DNA of 64,000 bases from Neurospora intermedia (GCA_037102815.1 BTPP01000006.1:1798001-1862000), one strand, 5' to 3'. Shown: positions 10,293-22,660, counted from the first letter of the stretch. Made by a program: numbers and translations. Notes: generated by a model not told the origin, from the sequence alone.

Positions 10293-11401
10293 TTTTGCCG
10301 GGATTTGTTTTGGGACGTTTTGATAAGATCGATCGCTTTCTCGGAAACTTTAAGGTTGAGATGGGCTGGCTCAAAGCGAGCTATAGCTGGGTTGCTGGGT
10401 TAGCTCCCGGACGATGACGAATGTTTGGATATTCGATTTCGGACGAATGTACAAGGTTGTGCCTTTCAAAAGTGACTGGGAACACTTGACCAAAAATGTG
10501 GTCGGCCTGGTCTGGTGTATTTATGGATGGCCTAGAGATATCTAGGGGCACGGTTGGAGACAGCGAGCAACATGACCAACCTTGGTGGTTGTGGTCAATC
10601 GTTTTGGTTGAAGGACTTAATTTAACTCCTTCCCAGGCCGAGCCACCATGTGTCAATCTATTGTAGGCGACGCCTAGTGGCAAACCGACAACGGCAACAA
10701 CGGCAGGTAAGAAGATACTATGGAATGGGCTGAACGAAGTGGAAAAGGGCAGTGCTCTGTACTACGACCCTATGTTTTCATTGGAAAGGGTGGACGATAT
10801 CATTCTGGATGGTCTGGGTCTGGGCATTAGTGATGGCCTGTCAAACGACCAATGATGATGACATGCTGGAGTCAGGCCACCAAATACATCATGCACTTCA
10901 TGCGGCTGCCAAAGTCTAACCTCGGTTTGCCCGTTTTCGCATTTGTATAATAAAGATCATCTTGATCTTGGTGTTTGGGGAATGGTTGCAACTCCCTGAA
11001 CGGGGAAAAGTACTGACATATGGCGCAGTAGTATCTATGCCATTCATAAGAGTTGGCCGATGGATGTCCCAACGGTGAGATATAGGAGCGGCGAATAGCG
11101 AGAAGGATGGGGAGGCAGGTAGAATATTGGAACACTTCATGAACATTGGTAGAAACCCTGGAATGAAGACCTCTGACTTACAGTACCGTGAGTAAAGTCA
11201 AGAAGGGATCTTGAGAGGTGATACTATAGAGCTGCGCAAACTGGACGGTTCCTGGTTGGAGTCACGTCTGTTATGGATCCCAAATTCCCAGATCTTGGAA
11301 CAGGAGCTCATATGTTGGTGAGCATTCGCCGCAAGAACTACGATCTGGGTCATTCATTAAAGATTACTTCACTTGGAGGGAAAAAGGCCAAGAGGCGGTC
11401 A

Positions 11402-11446
11402 TCAACTTGGGGGCCACGGTGCGTGACACCGTGGCCCCCAAGTTGA
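11402..11446. repeat. Perfect 20-bp inverted repeat with 5-nt loop
   Basis: The arms 11402-11421 and 11427-11446 are exact reverse complements. They enclose the loop CGTGA and have a GGGGGCCACGG/CCGTGGCCCCC core. Either strand could form a very stable GC-rich hairpin. It lies between genes, more than 1.1 kb from the TANGO2 start and 1.4 kb from the homocitrate synthase start. Confidence 0.9.
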
Positions 11447-12679
11447 AGGAACTGACTGTTGTCTGTTGGTGAATATTTGACAAACCGAATGAGTCCAACG
11501 AACGGAAACTTCCCCGCTGGAGACTCCCCTGCCTGTGGACGGCGCCGCACGACGGTCTCGACGGATCAAGCCAAGGGATCAGTCAATTCCTTCAGCAGCA
11601 CGAGCCACGGACATGGCGACTGAACGTAACAGCGTAGTCGGCCTTTGCCAGTTGCCAGCCCCACTTTCACAGGCAGTCCAGGTCCTCCTACCTTCAGTGG
11701 CGTCGTCTTGGCAGTTGGCTTAGAGCACGAGCCATCAGACACGACCGGCCAGTTAACTGCCGAGGAGAATGTGGGGTGAGTATTTGCTGGGGACAGCCCG
11801 GTCCCGGTACGGACTGCCAGCGTAGAATTTGTCTGTGGACCTGAACGCACTCCCACAAAATGCTACGAAGGACGGCAAGTGTGACTCTTCTGTGTGCCTC
11901 GCAGCGTGTGCTGACCAATGCCCTTGCTCTGCCCCTGATTGAGCTCTGGGAGACTGGGACAGTCCCGTTGTGCAAGTCAAAGACCAGCCCAAGTAGCTGG
12001 AGACAATGACGACCTGCTCGAGTCTGCTTTCCAACCTAATTGACTCTTGCGAGTTTCGGAGCCAGCTCAACCGAAGTAACGAGATGCTGTCCGAAACGCC
12101 AAGCCCTTCTTCTACACTAAGTCCGTAATACGGGAAGTCCACAGTCGGCAGCCGTACTAGCATCCTGGCAGCGCTCTTACCGGCAAAACTTGGGATTGAA
12201 TGTAGCCACCAAACCAACTGAATCTGGGGTTGTCACTCAGTGCTCCAACACTGCAGTGTCAAAGGCGAATTGGCTGAATGTGCGAGCACTATATCCGGCC
12301 ACGCTTATGTGGCTTGAACCGACACGTCTGCACGCGTTGTTGCTGCGGTTAGTTTGCGTCTCGAAATGGGCTTTGTACGTAGTGTATGTGGATTCGGGGG
12401 TGTCTCCCACTGGTTGATCGCTCCAGCCAGCGGAGCAACAAAACGGGAATTCTGATGTGTGACGTGATGAGCCCTCGCCGTCTCAAAGAAGTACGCCAAT
12501 CACAAGAGCCGATTCCTATTCGGGCGGTCAGGATTCAGGACTCGTTTACACTAAGATTTGGCCGCCGCTGTCTTTTGTGCCACTGCGGGGTCGGGGGGCC
12601 ATACCTGGTAATGTACCAGACCGGTACTCCGTCGTAGTAGTGGCCTTTGCCGGATGCCCTGACCAAAAAAATCTCTTAT

Positions 12680-12686
12680 TGACTCA
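12680..12686 (+). promoter_or_regulatory. Gcn4/CPC1-type site TGACTCA
   Basis: An exact, near-palindromic TGACTCA lies 170 bp upstream of the homocitrate synthase ATG. In fungi this is the target of the bZIP activator of amino-acid starvation (Gcn4 in yeast, CPC1 in Neurospora), and lysine-pathway genes are known targets. Position and gene identity support regulation by cross-pathway control; binding is inferred. A CCAAT box at 12496-12500 is also present. Confidence 0.65.
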
Positions 12687-12855
12687 TATGAATCCAGTGC
12701 TGTCGTGCAGCCGCAAGGGTCCGCGAAAAGTTTAAAACCACAGCTATATCAGCGACATCGGGAAGCCATCCGCATTTCTCAATTCCTTTCTCCTTTCAAT
12801 TTTGCCAACACAGTCCTCCTCAGTCTCCCTCCTTGTCATCCACAAACCAGACAAC

Positions 12856-14842
12856 ATGTGCGGAACCGATGCTCCCAACGGCACCAATGGCGCCTCCAAT
12901 GGCGTGAACGTACGTCGACCACGACTTCCCAATAATCCATCCAATTGTCCCCGAATTCTGGGTTGCCCAAAATGCTAACTGCTACCTACGGTTACAGCCC
13001 GCCAACTTCCGCTCCAACCCCTACCAGCCCGTCGGCGACTTCCTCTCCAATGTCGGCAGCTTCAAGATTATCGAGTCCACTCTTCGCGGTTCGTACCAGC
13101 ACAATAAAAACACTGCCTTTTCGACTTCATTCCGCTGACTTCAGAGCCAGAGGGTGAGCAATTCGCCAACGCCTACTTCGACACCGAGACCAAGATCAAG
13201 ATGTTAGTCATTCCCACTCCCAGTCACAGACCCATTGGCCTTTCTTCGCTTCCGCAGCCCCCGAACCCGGAATCTGGAATTCTCCGAGCTTCAAAAATCC
13301 GATCTCATGCTGACTTTCCATTCGTTTAGTGCCAAGGGTAACCATGCCAAGCGCCCCGCTTCTTTTCCATTTCCAGACAACTGACCCCGGTAATCGGACA
13401 CAGCCCTTGACGACTTTGGCGTCGATTACATCGAGTTGACCTCTCCCGCTGCTTCGGAGCAGTCTCGGAGAGATTGCGAGGCCATCTGCAAGCTCGGCCT
13501 CAAGGTACGTCTCGATGGCCTTGTCGGTTCGGAAGCTCACAAGGACCCTCGGCTAACCCAGTTTTCCACACATAGGCCAAGATTTTGACTCACGTCCGCT
13601 GCGATATGCGCGATGCCCAGCTCGCTGTTGAGACTGGTGTCGACGGCCTCGATGTCGTCATTGGCACTTCCAGCTTCCTCCGCGAGCACAGCCACGGCAA
13701 GGATATGGCTTACATTGAGAAGACCGCCGTTGAGGTTATCGAGTATGTCAAGTCCAAGGGACTTGAGGTTCGCTGTAAGTTTTACATGCCCCGTTTCGCA
13801 TACGGCCCAGAACACCCCTTGCCTCCACTATTAGTTTCGGCCGAGACATCATTTGATCCCGAAATCGGCTATTTTTTTCGGCATAGAAGGTCCGCTTGCG
13901 CACGGTGTCAACGACTCCGTGCTATCCGGACACGACGACTATTGACGTCTCCCGATTATTGCTCCAACACTATTCTAGTCAGAATGGCACGCTAACATGC
14001 GCAGTCTCCTCCGAGGATTCCTTCCGCTCCGATCTCGTCGATCTCCTTTCCCTTTACCGCGCTGTTGACAAGGTCGGCGTCCACCGTGTCGGTATCGCCG
14101 ATACCGTCGGCTGCGCTTCTCCTCGCCAGGTCTATGACCTCGTCCGTACCCTTCGCGGCGTCGTTTCGTGCGACATCGAGACCCACTTCCACGACGACAC
14201 TGGCTGCGCCATTGCCAACGCCTACTGTGCTCTCGAGGCTGGTGCCACCCACATCGACACCTCTGTTCTCGGTATCGGCGAGCGTAACGGTATCACCCCT
14301 CTCGGTGGCTTGATGGCTCGCATGATCGTCACCAGCCCCGACTACGTCAAGAGCAAGTACAAGCTCCACAAGCTCAAGGAGCTTGAGGATTTGGTCGCCG
14401 AGGCTGTTGAGATCAACACCCCCTTCAACAACCCCATCACTGGTTTCTGCGCCTTCACCCACAAGGCTGGTATCCACGCCAAGGCCATCCTCAACAACCC
14501 CAGCACCTACGAGATTCTCAACCCTGCCGATTTCGGTCTTACCCGCTACGTCCACTTCGCTTCGCGCTTGACTGGCTGGAACGCTGTCAAGACCCGTGTT
14601 GGCCAGCTTGGTCTCGAGATGACCGACGACCAGGTCAAGGAATGGTAAGCGCAATAACTTTCTCCCAACGGATTTTTTTGGGATTGAAAAACTGACAGTG
14701 ACTTTACAGTACCGCCAAGATCAAGGCCCTTGCCGACGTGCGCCCAATCGCCATCGACGACGCCGATTCGATCATCCGTACCTTCCACCTCGGTCTTCAC
14801 GAGCAGAACAAGGTCCAGCCTCCCGCTGTTGTCGAGAACTAA
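12856..14842 (+). CDS. LYS20: Homocitrate synthase (alpha-aminoadipate lysine pathway)
   Basis: The eight exons are 12856-12909, 12998-13088, 13151-13202, 13330-13337, 13404-13504, 13576-13774, 14005-14644 and 14710-14842. They give 425 residues, and all phases close. The enzyme condenses acetyl-CoA with 2-oxoglutarate, the first and feedback-controlled step of fungal lysine synthesis. Seen in the protein are LREGEQ (start of the TIM barrel), RCDMRDA, the metal-binding [18 protein letters not shown] and AGIHAKA, all typical of the HMGL-like family and its homocitrate synthase branch. Exon 4 is only 8 nt (TGCCAAGG) and supplies the junctions that make KIAKALDDF. The 230-nt intron 6 is the longest. 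Length matches yeast Lys20 (428). The leader from about 12740 has no upstream ATG. Confidence 0.95.
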
Positions 14843-17800
14843 GCGGAAGCAGAGTGTTCGACCATCGGAGTTGTCCTTTAGCATGAAGGGGAATATACCA
14901 GGATTTTTACGAGGAGAGATGCTGGCATCATGACGATTTTCTTTTTTCTTGTGTTTGGGGTCATTTTTCACACATCCACCGGAGTTCTTTGAGTACTATA
15001 ATCTCCCTATTTGGGGAGCAAAAAGGGGGTTGATTGGGTTAACTGGGGATGACTGAGCAGGCCAATATTGCCGACTGTGTTCCTAATCAGGGGGAATGCT
15101 CGTCGAAAAATGAGCATGAGATAGACAAAATCAACGGGAGACGAAAGTAACAACGTCACCTGGTTGTCCTTCACCTTTTGTTGTTCACAAGTTGCAGTGA
15201 CCAATGTGATTAGTACTTCGCTGGATTTGGATGGGCGGGCGAGTTTGGGGATACAGGAACACCAACTAGATGACGTTGAGTGGTCAATCTTGTAAGAGTC
15301 TTCCATGAAGTCGACAGCTGGCCCCCCTGGTTGGGTATCTAAAGGAACCACAAAGGAGCCGGATCTGCCCGCTCTTAGTCCAGTCCCGAGACAGTGGCTC
15401 GGGACTCGGATGAGGGACGGGCGCGGATTGCAACACCAGTGACAGATATCACGGGTAGGGCCGCCCACAAAGCCCCCGCTGCTCTGGACTAGTCAAGAAG
15501 ACAAGTGAGGAACATGCGGAGGACTCCACCAAGAGACCCAACGCCCTGGCACGAACCCCTTGGTCTGTCGTAGGCGCACAGGGTGCATGAGGTGAATAAT
15601 CGACACGGGTGATTCGAGACTCGAACGATGTCCCCTCTCACGCTGCTCGCTTAACGGCCTTGCCGTAGTCACCCGGGGGCACCGCGGCTAAGCTACCTAG
15701 TCAAGGCCGTTGATATGCGCAACTCCACCTCTCCGAGCTACCGTCTCTCGGCCACCAGCACGACTGTCGAAACACTACACTGTGTTACTTTACATACACA
15801 TCCACATGGCAATGTCGCTCTGGGTAGGCTTGACAAGGTCGAGATCCCTTCACCTACCTGGGTGACTTTGGCACAACTTAGGTAGTGTACATACCTCGCG
15901 AGTGGATAGACCGAGGAGGTGGAGTTCTGGAACAGGTACCCTGATGAGATCGTTCCAGCTGGGATGGAGTCCGTGGCGTCGGTGACTCATTGGGATTGTG
16001 GTGGAGTCTATACTTGGCTGTCAAACTTCACACACGAAAGGGCCTTCCTAAGCGAGGAAGCACACCAACGCATCTTGTCTATGGGCCGAAAGGCCATCTC
16101 TAACTTTGTGAGTTCATGAAATGTAGGCCGGCGAGGCCGGGACACCATTAACCCGGCTCGGTCAGTGTCGCTGTCGCTGATGTCGAGTTCAGAGTATAAG
16201 AAATGCTTAGGTATTTTACAACCAGTTGTCTTGATCATTGTTTGTGACAAACATGTGCATTTGCAGTGTCCGTTCAACAGTCATGCCACGTGGGACTGGA
16301 GGCAGATTAACAGCACAGCGTCTCAAGGTCGTGCTTTGTGTGTAAATGTTCCAGGACGAACTTTGTGCCACTGGCTGGGCGCCTTAGTCAGTCTGATACG
16401 AGAGCACGGCATCTACCTACCTGCTTGCTTCTACTGAACATTTAGTAGTTGTTGAAGAACCAGCAGCGAGTATCAAGTAAGTGATGTCCGTAATGGCATG
16501 GAAGTCATGTAGGTACAGTTGCCAAGAGATGTCTACCGGAACATCAGCGGAGCTTTAAGAGACCCACACCATCGGACCTGCGCCGGACACCCCGGCCCTC
16601 CGGCAGTTACCCGGACTAGTCTCTGCTACTCTGACAGCGGGAGGGTCCGTGTGACTCCACACTTCGCCGTGCCTGTACGGTAGGGTTAAAACGGCGAGAG
16701 CACCTCAAACAGCAGAGTGAGCCGACTGATGAAATTATTTTCGAGAAAAAACCAGGAAAGTGAAGTCCCGATGATGAGGAGAAGGTATGTAGAATAATCC
16801 CACTTGATACTTCTCAAGACATCGGCTGACAGAAGCCTCACAAGGCAGTGCAGTCGTGCAAGCGCAAGTGCAACAAGATCGAGACACCGATTTGTACACT
16901 AGAGGTATGTAGTAAGGCACCAGGCAGATTGGACCCTTTGTGCTTCCAGGCCACAAAAAGAGGCCATTCTCCAAGTCAGGGTTCAACCTTGTGGTTTTGT
17001 TTGCATACGACATCACCAACTTCTTATTTTGCTCTGTTGTTGTGGTTGGGCGATGGTTACCACCAAGTCCTCGTGATTCCAAAACCCTTCGGCAGTTGTC
17101 TGGTGGTCGTGTGGTCTGGCGTTGGGCTAGTAAACTGAGGAAAAAAAAAAAAAAAAAAAGAAGAAGCCAACGAATGACAACGACGTCATTGTACATACTC
17201 TAGGTAAGCTAGCCCTAGTACACTAGCTATAAATCTCTGGACTAATTTTCTCACCTGGCTAGCCCAACGAGCGGGGATAGGACTGGGCAACCTAAAGCTG
17301 TTTGTAACAGAGATGAGCTTTCGTTCGAGGAAAAGAATGATCCACATGAAAACGAAGATGGAGCTAAAGAAAATAGATTAACAAAAAATTAAACCCAAAT
17401 TCAATTGCAGGTTTGAAAGAGGGAAAAAATTCCGGTCCACGTTCGCGTTGAGGTGTCTTTGGCTTTTGCTGCCAGTGATGTTTTGCCTGTTAGCCGAGGG
17501 CCGAGCTGCTGTTCAAGGGTCGGATATACCTGATTCAGAGTGAGACATTCTGTGCAATCCCGACGTCCCCTCATTCACAAGGAAGACGCCATATGCTGTG
17601 CTTGTGAATTTTCCGGAACTTTTTGATGAGTGATAGGAGCAAGAGGTAGTTTTTTGTAAAGCGGCGGCATGGATGCTCCCTGTCCGGCATCGGGATGCGG
17701 TGAAAGTGATAATAGATGTTAACGGTCACCACTCAAAACAGACGTTTGCACTAACAAGGACTATTGACCGCAGTGGTAACACCAAGTATCCCTTGCCTGT

Positions 17801-18817
17801 GATTCACAACAAGGGCAGAAAATAAGGTTGATGCTGAGCAATGCAGCAACCCGGACAAACTGCATTGTGTTTCTCCTCACTTGATCCTCTCCACACTCAA
17901 GCAGCAAAGACTTTGTGTGCGTGACAGCCGAACACACGCGGATGGTTGCGTCGCAAGGCTCTATTTCCCTTGTCAAGGGCCCTGAACGCCTGATGCGCCT
18001 GAAACCTCTCCATATTGGAATACCTAGTCTGGTTGGCTGGATGTCAACCTTGCTCCCATGAGCTTGCCCCATTTTCAGCGCTAGAGAGGACCCTTTTCGG
18101 GAGTCAACGAAGTCGTATCGTGAACTGGCGATGATCTTGGCACATGGCACATTTCGGTGAAGATTCCATTGTGTTCTGGGCACCTTTGTGTGTCTACCTA
18201 CAACCTCATGCTGCCTCTTATAACAGCATGGCAATATGTCAACCGTAAACTTCCCAAGCCATACATAAATCTTCCGCTCTTTTCAGTCACATATCGACAA
18301 CTTGACCTAACTGACACTCTCGTAACGGCATTTGGAAACAGTGGCAGCTTCCCTCACAAGTTGCCGAAGCGGGGTGTACCAGAGGGGAAGCGACCAGTCA
18401 CAAAGCCCCAAAGCAAGATAGATCCCTACGCTGTCCCCACCACTAGCTTAACACCTTTGATGCAACTGTCGTCATAGGACCGACATCTTGGACATCGTTC
18501 GTCCAAACTTGAACTTCGTCCCATCTCTTCCGAGTGGCCTCGCTTAACCGCTGGTTGTCACCCAATTCGACTAAAACCAGACCTGATCCCCAGGAACGCG
18601 CGGCACTTGCCATTCCACGCTGACCGACTTCTATCAAGATATCCACCAACCTGCTCTGATCTTTTTGCCTTCTCGTCATATTACCTACGATCCCATCGTC
18701 TTCGCCACGCTCTACTTTAGTGTCGAGTAGTTGTACACTACATAGGACATACTCTAGCGAAGGAAGAGCATCCGATCATCATCTACAAGGATCAGCATAT
18801 CTTACCCGACCCCTGCC
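14843..18817. other. 4-kb gene-poor spacer
   Basis: No coding region is supported here. It contains a 10-bp inverted repeat at 15653-15711 with box-A- and box-B-like words on the minus strand, an A19 run at 17141-17159, a second TGACTCA at 15983-15989 and a TAGAGGTA octamer at 16900-16907. A long 5' leader of the gene at 18818, a non-coding RNA or decayed sequence are all possible. Confidence 0.45.
15653..15711. repeat. 10-bp inverted repeat around a GC-rich centre
   Basis: AACGGCCTTG at 15653-15662 and CAAGGCCGTT at 15702-15711 are exact reverse complements. The 39-nt centre is itself GC-rich and partly self-complementary. The minus strand also carries TAGCTTAGCCG (box-A-like) and GTTCGAGTC (box-B-like), but the T-stem and acceptor stem of a tRNA do not form. 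Confidence 0.6.
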
Positions 18818-20810
18818 ATGGCTGGTCGAGCCTCGTTCCCAAACCTGGGTCGGACCAGTGTCGCTCCCAACCGCTCTGCACGGTGGGAACGAGATTTCTT
18901 TGATGAACGGGAACATGACATGACCCTTGAGCGTGGGCGCGGCTCTGGTCGTGACCGATTCGAAGCCCTCCCCATCCGAACTCGCAACCCGGACGACGAT
19001 GATGACTACTTTCGCCAGAGCCGCCGTGTACCTCCGCCAAGGGAGCACTCCGTCGATGATGGACGCTTCATGCGCGACCGTCGAGCCCGCCGTCCACGTT
19101 TCGACGAGGAAGAGGACGATGAACTCCTTTTTCGTGAGCGGCGCCGTACCATGTACGACGACATCGAGACTCCCCGTCCTCCCTCTACCACGCGCCGACG
19201 GCGGTCTCCGTCCGCAAGCTCCTTCGTCCGCCGAAGACCATCTCCCGAAAGATTCCGCAGCCCATCTCCCCCAACACGCCCTACTGCTAGGATGAGGAGA
19301 CGTACCTCCAGTGTGGATACATATGATCGAAAGCCCAAGGGCTTCTACGACCGAGAAGAGTATGACCCGCCTGCCAGAAGGTCCGACTACCGCATTCCTC
19401 CCAATGTACCGATCCCATTGCCTAGGCACAAGGCTTTGCCTCCTCCAAGAGTTTATGCCGAGCACGACTACTTCCAAGATATCCAAGTTTCGGATCCTTA
19501 TCGATATGGCGACGAAGACTTCCATGCGTTCCCTGGGGGAGAAAAGTTTCGCGAACGCGAGGTCGAGAAGGAAGTTATCCACACAAGGCGCGGCCGAAGA
19601 GACCGGAGCAGGGACTCGCGTACTTCCCGAGCCACCAGTCGTAGCCGTCGAAGCAGCCGACGAAGCAGATCGGTGGCATCAAGCACTAGCAGCTCTTCGA
19701 GTAGCAGCGGTGGTACTACCATCACAAGCAAGAGCGAGTATCCGAAGAAGGGAAAAACAAGAATTCCCTCCCGTTTACTCTCGAGGCGGGCCCTCATCGA
19801 AAGTGGCTTTCCTTTTGTCGAGGAGGTATGTTCATGATTTTGTCTCTTTGATCGGCATAGTTTCTCGCTAACACTTTCTTCAAGGGAACTACTACCATTA
19901 TACAGAAGGCTCTCGGTCAAGAGCATATCGATCATCTGCTCAAGATGAGCGACGAGTACAAGAAGGGTAAGTGTCCTGTTACAGTTGGTATCAACTTCAA
20001 GCTAAAGAGAATCCAGCTGAACTTGAGATCCACGCCGCTCGCTCGAGTGCCGGCGATGTCATTGAGGAACGCGAAGAATCTCGCACGGAGATCATCGAAT
20101 ACACCGACACAGCTATTCCAGGGCCACCACATCATACGACGCACTACACTCAAACCACTACGCATGCTCACCCGCATGTTCATACTACCACCGTACATAC
20201 CCACTCGCCTGTTCAAGCCACGTATACCCAGCCAGTGATGGTAAACGCGACTCCGCCCGTACATACTCAACAAGTCGACTTCGCAAAGACTGTACAGGTC
20301 CGCGACGTCTCCCCTTCCCGGGCTTCCTCCTACAGTTCATGGGATAGCACCTCCTCTTGGACCGACTTGACCTGCACTACCTGCTCTACCGCAACAGTCG
20401 CGCCTCGAGGACATGTACACACGCCCCAGGTTGTCCACGTCGCGCACCCAGACGAATTCTCCAAGGAGTTGATGATTCTCGATGAGGGTCACAGCATGAG
20501 TCGAAGCCGCAGTCGCCATCGCAGTCGAAGCCACAGTCGCCATCACAGTCGTCATCGCAGTCGCCATCGCAGTAGCCATCGTAGTCGCCATCGTAGTCAA
20601 AGCCGCCGAAGCCGTAGCCGCCACCATTCGTACGAAAAAGAACGACACGGCAGCAGAGGCAATCTCGTTCTCGCCGAGCGCCTAGCCACCGGCGAGCTTG
20701 TTCTGCATGAGGAAGAAGTCGAGAGGATCGAGGAGCCCAGGAGGGGTGTGAGGCTTGAGAAGGACAAGAGAGGTAGGATGTCTATCAGTGTGCCGAGGAA
20801 TCGCCGATAA
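18818..20810 (+). CDS. RS-rich fungal protein with a conserved DUF8035-like segment
   Basis: The three exons are 18818-19825, 19885-19966 and 20002-20810, encoding 632 residues. The first intron has branch GCTAAC and acceptor CAAG. The last acceptor could also be 20007, which would delete two codons in frame. The N-terminal half is Arg/Asp/Glu/Pro-rich with many RRRSPS-type motifs. Around residues 317-365 a conserved-looking helix pair (RIPSRLLSRRALIESG, then TIIQKALGQEHIDHLLKMSDEY) resembles a small domain of fungal RS-rich proteins that I believe Pfam calls DUF8035. Near the C-terminus lies a tract of SRHRSRH repeats like SR proteins, after a His/Thr-rich stretch (HTTHYTQTTTHAHPHVHTTT). A role in RNA processing or nuclear bodies is plausible from composition only. 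Confidence 0.8.
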
Positions 20811-21488
20811 AGCGTCACTTGCGGTGCGTTTGTCAAGTGTGGTTTCTTGGTTTGTGTGGCGGCTTGGGACAGACGTGCTGACCATTCGGGGTTTACAGGT
20901 CCTCCGCCGAGGTTGGTGAAGGCTATGTTGGCTACCTTGACTTGAGAAGGAACGGTCAGCTAGTGGCTAGACGCATTATCTGTCATGACGACTCCCAGGC
21001 TCGGATGTGTTCTGTCTTTTAACTGTTCTTGGATACCCGAATTATACGCTCCTTTTTTCATGATGGTAATGACTTGAGAATTTCATGAGCCATGTTGCAC
21101 GATTTATGTCACAAATCCAAATTCCTGGAACGGGCACTCGACGTCGGTGGCGCGTCGGTGGCGGTGGAAGTTATTTTTCTGGGCGTATTGGACAAACATT
21201 TGGCGGTTCATAGCATTTCATCAAATAGACCTTATAATACCTTTTCAGAGCGAACGACTGATTTCCCCCTGATATACCTGTCGAGCACGTTGTTCAATCC
21301 GTTTACCTTCTGGTCAAATATTCATGGTATCACAGTGTTTACCACATCTGAAGATTAAACTCATATGCGCAAGTGCAGTTGAATTCGCTTTTATCAATTT
21401 TCGGGCCCCTTAACCTGCCCGATTCTCCAGGTGACTTTCCGGGTGACTTCAAGATTCATGTAAAGCGCTTCGTGACGCTTTAAGCTTT
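20811..21488. other. Convergent spacer
   Basis: No gene is recognised between the RS-rich gene (+) and the short minus-strand frames that begin the 21-33 kb region. An imperfect GGTGGCG/CGGTGG duplication occurs near 21143-21170. Confidence 0.45.
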
Positions 21489-21783
21489 TTACGTTGTTTT
21501 CTCTTCAGCTGCCTCCTCCTGGGTCTTCTTGGTCTCCAGCAAGCTGCCCTTCGCAAGAATATCAAGAGCGTGGCGGGACAAGATGTCCTGCGCCGATCTG
21601 GCAAAAACGCTACCGACGTTGGGCTTGTTAGTTTTGGAATACTCATAACCTGGGCATCATCGGTGTGATTATATCTTACTTGTCTGAGTCGCCAGCTCGG
21701 CGCGGCGCTTGGAGTCGGCGCTGGGGATGGGCTTCAAATATGGAAGAAGGACCCAAGGTGGAGGGGCAAGCGGCAGTCAAGGT
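21489..21783 (-). CDS. Candidate short helical protein, 3' exons only
   Basis: The last exon, 21609-21489, ends VFARSAQDILSRHALDIL...AEEKTT and is coding-like and amphipathic. It is preceded by a good intron (donor GTAAGA at 21679, branch AACTAAC, acceptor GGTAG at 21610). Splicing joins it in frame to an exon ending RRAGDSD that may begin at an acceptor near 21784. The start codon and any earlier exons were not found. The final helix is loosely like the C-terminal helices of the two small minus-strand proteins at 22421-22660 and 24245-24478 (pattern A-x-[DE]-[VI]-L). I do not recognise a family. Confidence 0.35.
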
Positions 21784-22420
21784 CTATGTACAGTCAATTG
21801 TGCAAGGTTCACTACCGGCGGGTAGGTTGCCAAAGCTGTGGACAGTTGGTACGTCGGTGAAAGCTCCGAATTTGCCAGGCCCCTACTTCCAAACTTGAAG
21901 GTGATTGACTCGCTTCAAGGTTTTGGGAAAACCCACAAGATACATTATCCGATGACCTTGGGACTGCTTTTGGCTGATTTGCAAATCATGCTGAATAAGC
22001 GGTAGTCGTTTGACATGGTGATGGATGGGTGACAGGTAAACCATCCGGGGAAAGGTGTACAAGGGGCATCACTCGATGTTCAGGTTGAAGTCAGGTAAGA
22101 TCGTCCTTTGGTTTCAACTCCTCTGTTCGCACTAAAACTCCCCTAATCCTGCCTCGGCCATGATCCATCATGATCTCCAAATTCCTCGCCTTTTTCGTGG
22201 CTTTACCAAACTACATCCGAGTTTCCAGGCTGATACACCGGCGATGACAGGTCGTGCTGGGCTGAGAAAACATTTTCTGCCGTAGTGGGCTGAGCCGATT
22301 CCTTCTACAACGCGAGTTAGAGATTGACTTGACGTCTTGCTTGAACAAGTGAAAGAAGTACATCTCACCTTGGGTGTGGATGATTACCTACAAGCGGACA
22401 TGGAAGCCACGACCGCGTCG

Positions 22421-22660
22421 TTACTTCTCCGCTTGAGAAGCTCTCATCTTCTCCTGTCTCTCAAAAGCGGCCTCGTTCTTCTTGATCTCACTTTGGATCA
22501 TTGGGAGGATCTGCTCTCGAAGAACTTCCAGAGCACGCGGCGTCAAAGTGACCTTCGGGCTGGCGACATAAGACATATTGGGGGTGATCTTGGGGGTAGT
22601 CGTGCTTTCGCCAACTTTGGCGGTCGTGGACGAACGGTCGGACGTCTCGTTGGTCGGCAT
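22421..22660 (-). CDS. Small helical protein, 79 aa, unknown function
   Basis: This is an intact ORF with ATG at 22660 and TAA at 22421. The first half is polar and Ser/Thr/Pro-rich. The second half is one long charged helix beginning RALEVLREQILPMIQSEI and ending MRASQAEK. It has no signal peptide or cysteines. The motif RALEVLREQIL closely matches RAVEVFCDQVL in the next small gene (24245-24478), suggesting related proteins. The start lies only 37 bp from the end of the inverted-repeat element at 22697-23391, so that element sits in or replaces its promoter. Expression is not known. Confidence 0.55.
   Translation of the reverse strand: MPTNETSDRSSTTAKVGESTTTPKITPNMSYVASPKVTLTPRALEVLREQILPMIQSEIKKNEAAFERQEKMRASQAEK

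Larger units (their letters stand above)
10293..12855. other. Large divergent spacer, TANGO2 / homocitrate synthase
   Basis: This 2.56 kb has no supported protein gene. It contains a perfect 20-bp inverted repeat at 11402-11446 and a TGACTCA site at 12680-12686. Frames of 60-150 codons here look random. A long untranslated leader or a non-coding RNA cannot be excluded. Confidence 0.5.

Noticed and set aside
13992-14654. 220-codon minus frame
   Set aside because: It is antisense to the largest homocitrate synthase exon, whose codon bias keeps the opposite strand open.
15601-15711. Possible minus-strand tRNA (box-A-like TAGCTTAGCCG and box-B-like GTTCGAGTC)
   Set aside because: The T stem and acceptor stem do not pair in any alignment I tried, so only the inverted repeat is reported.
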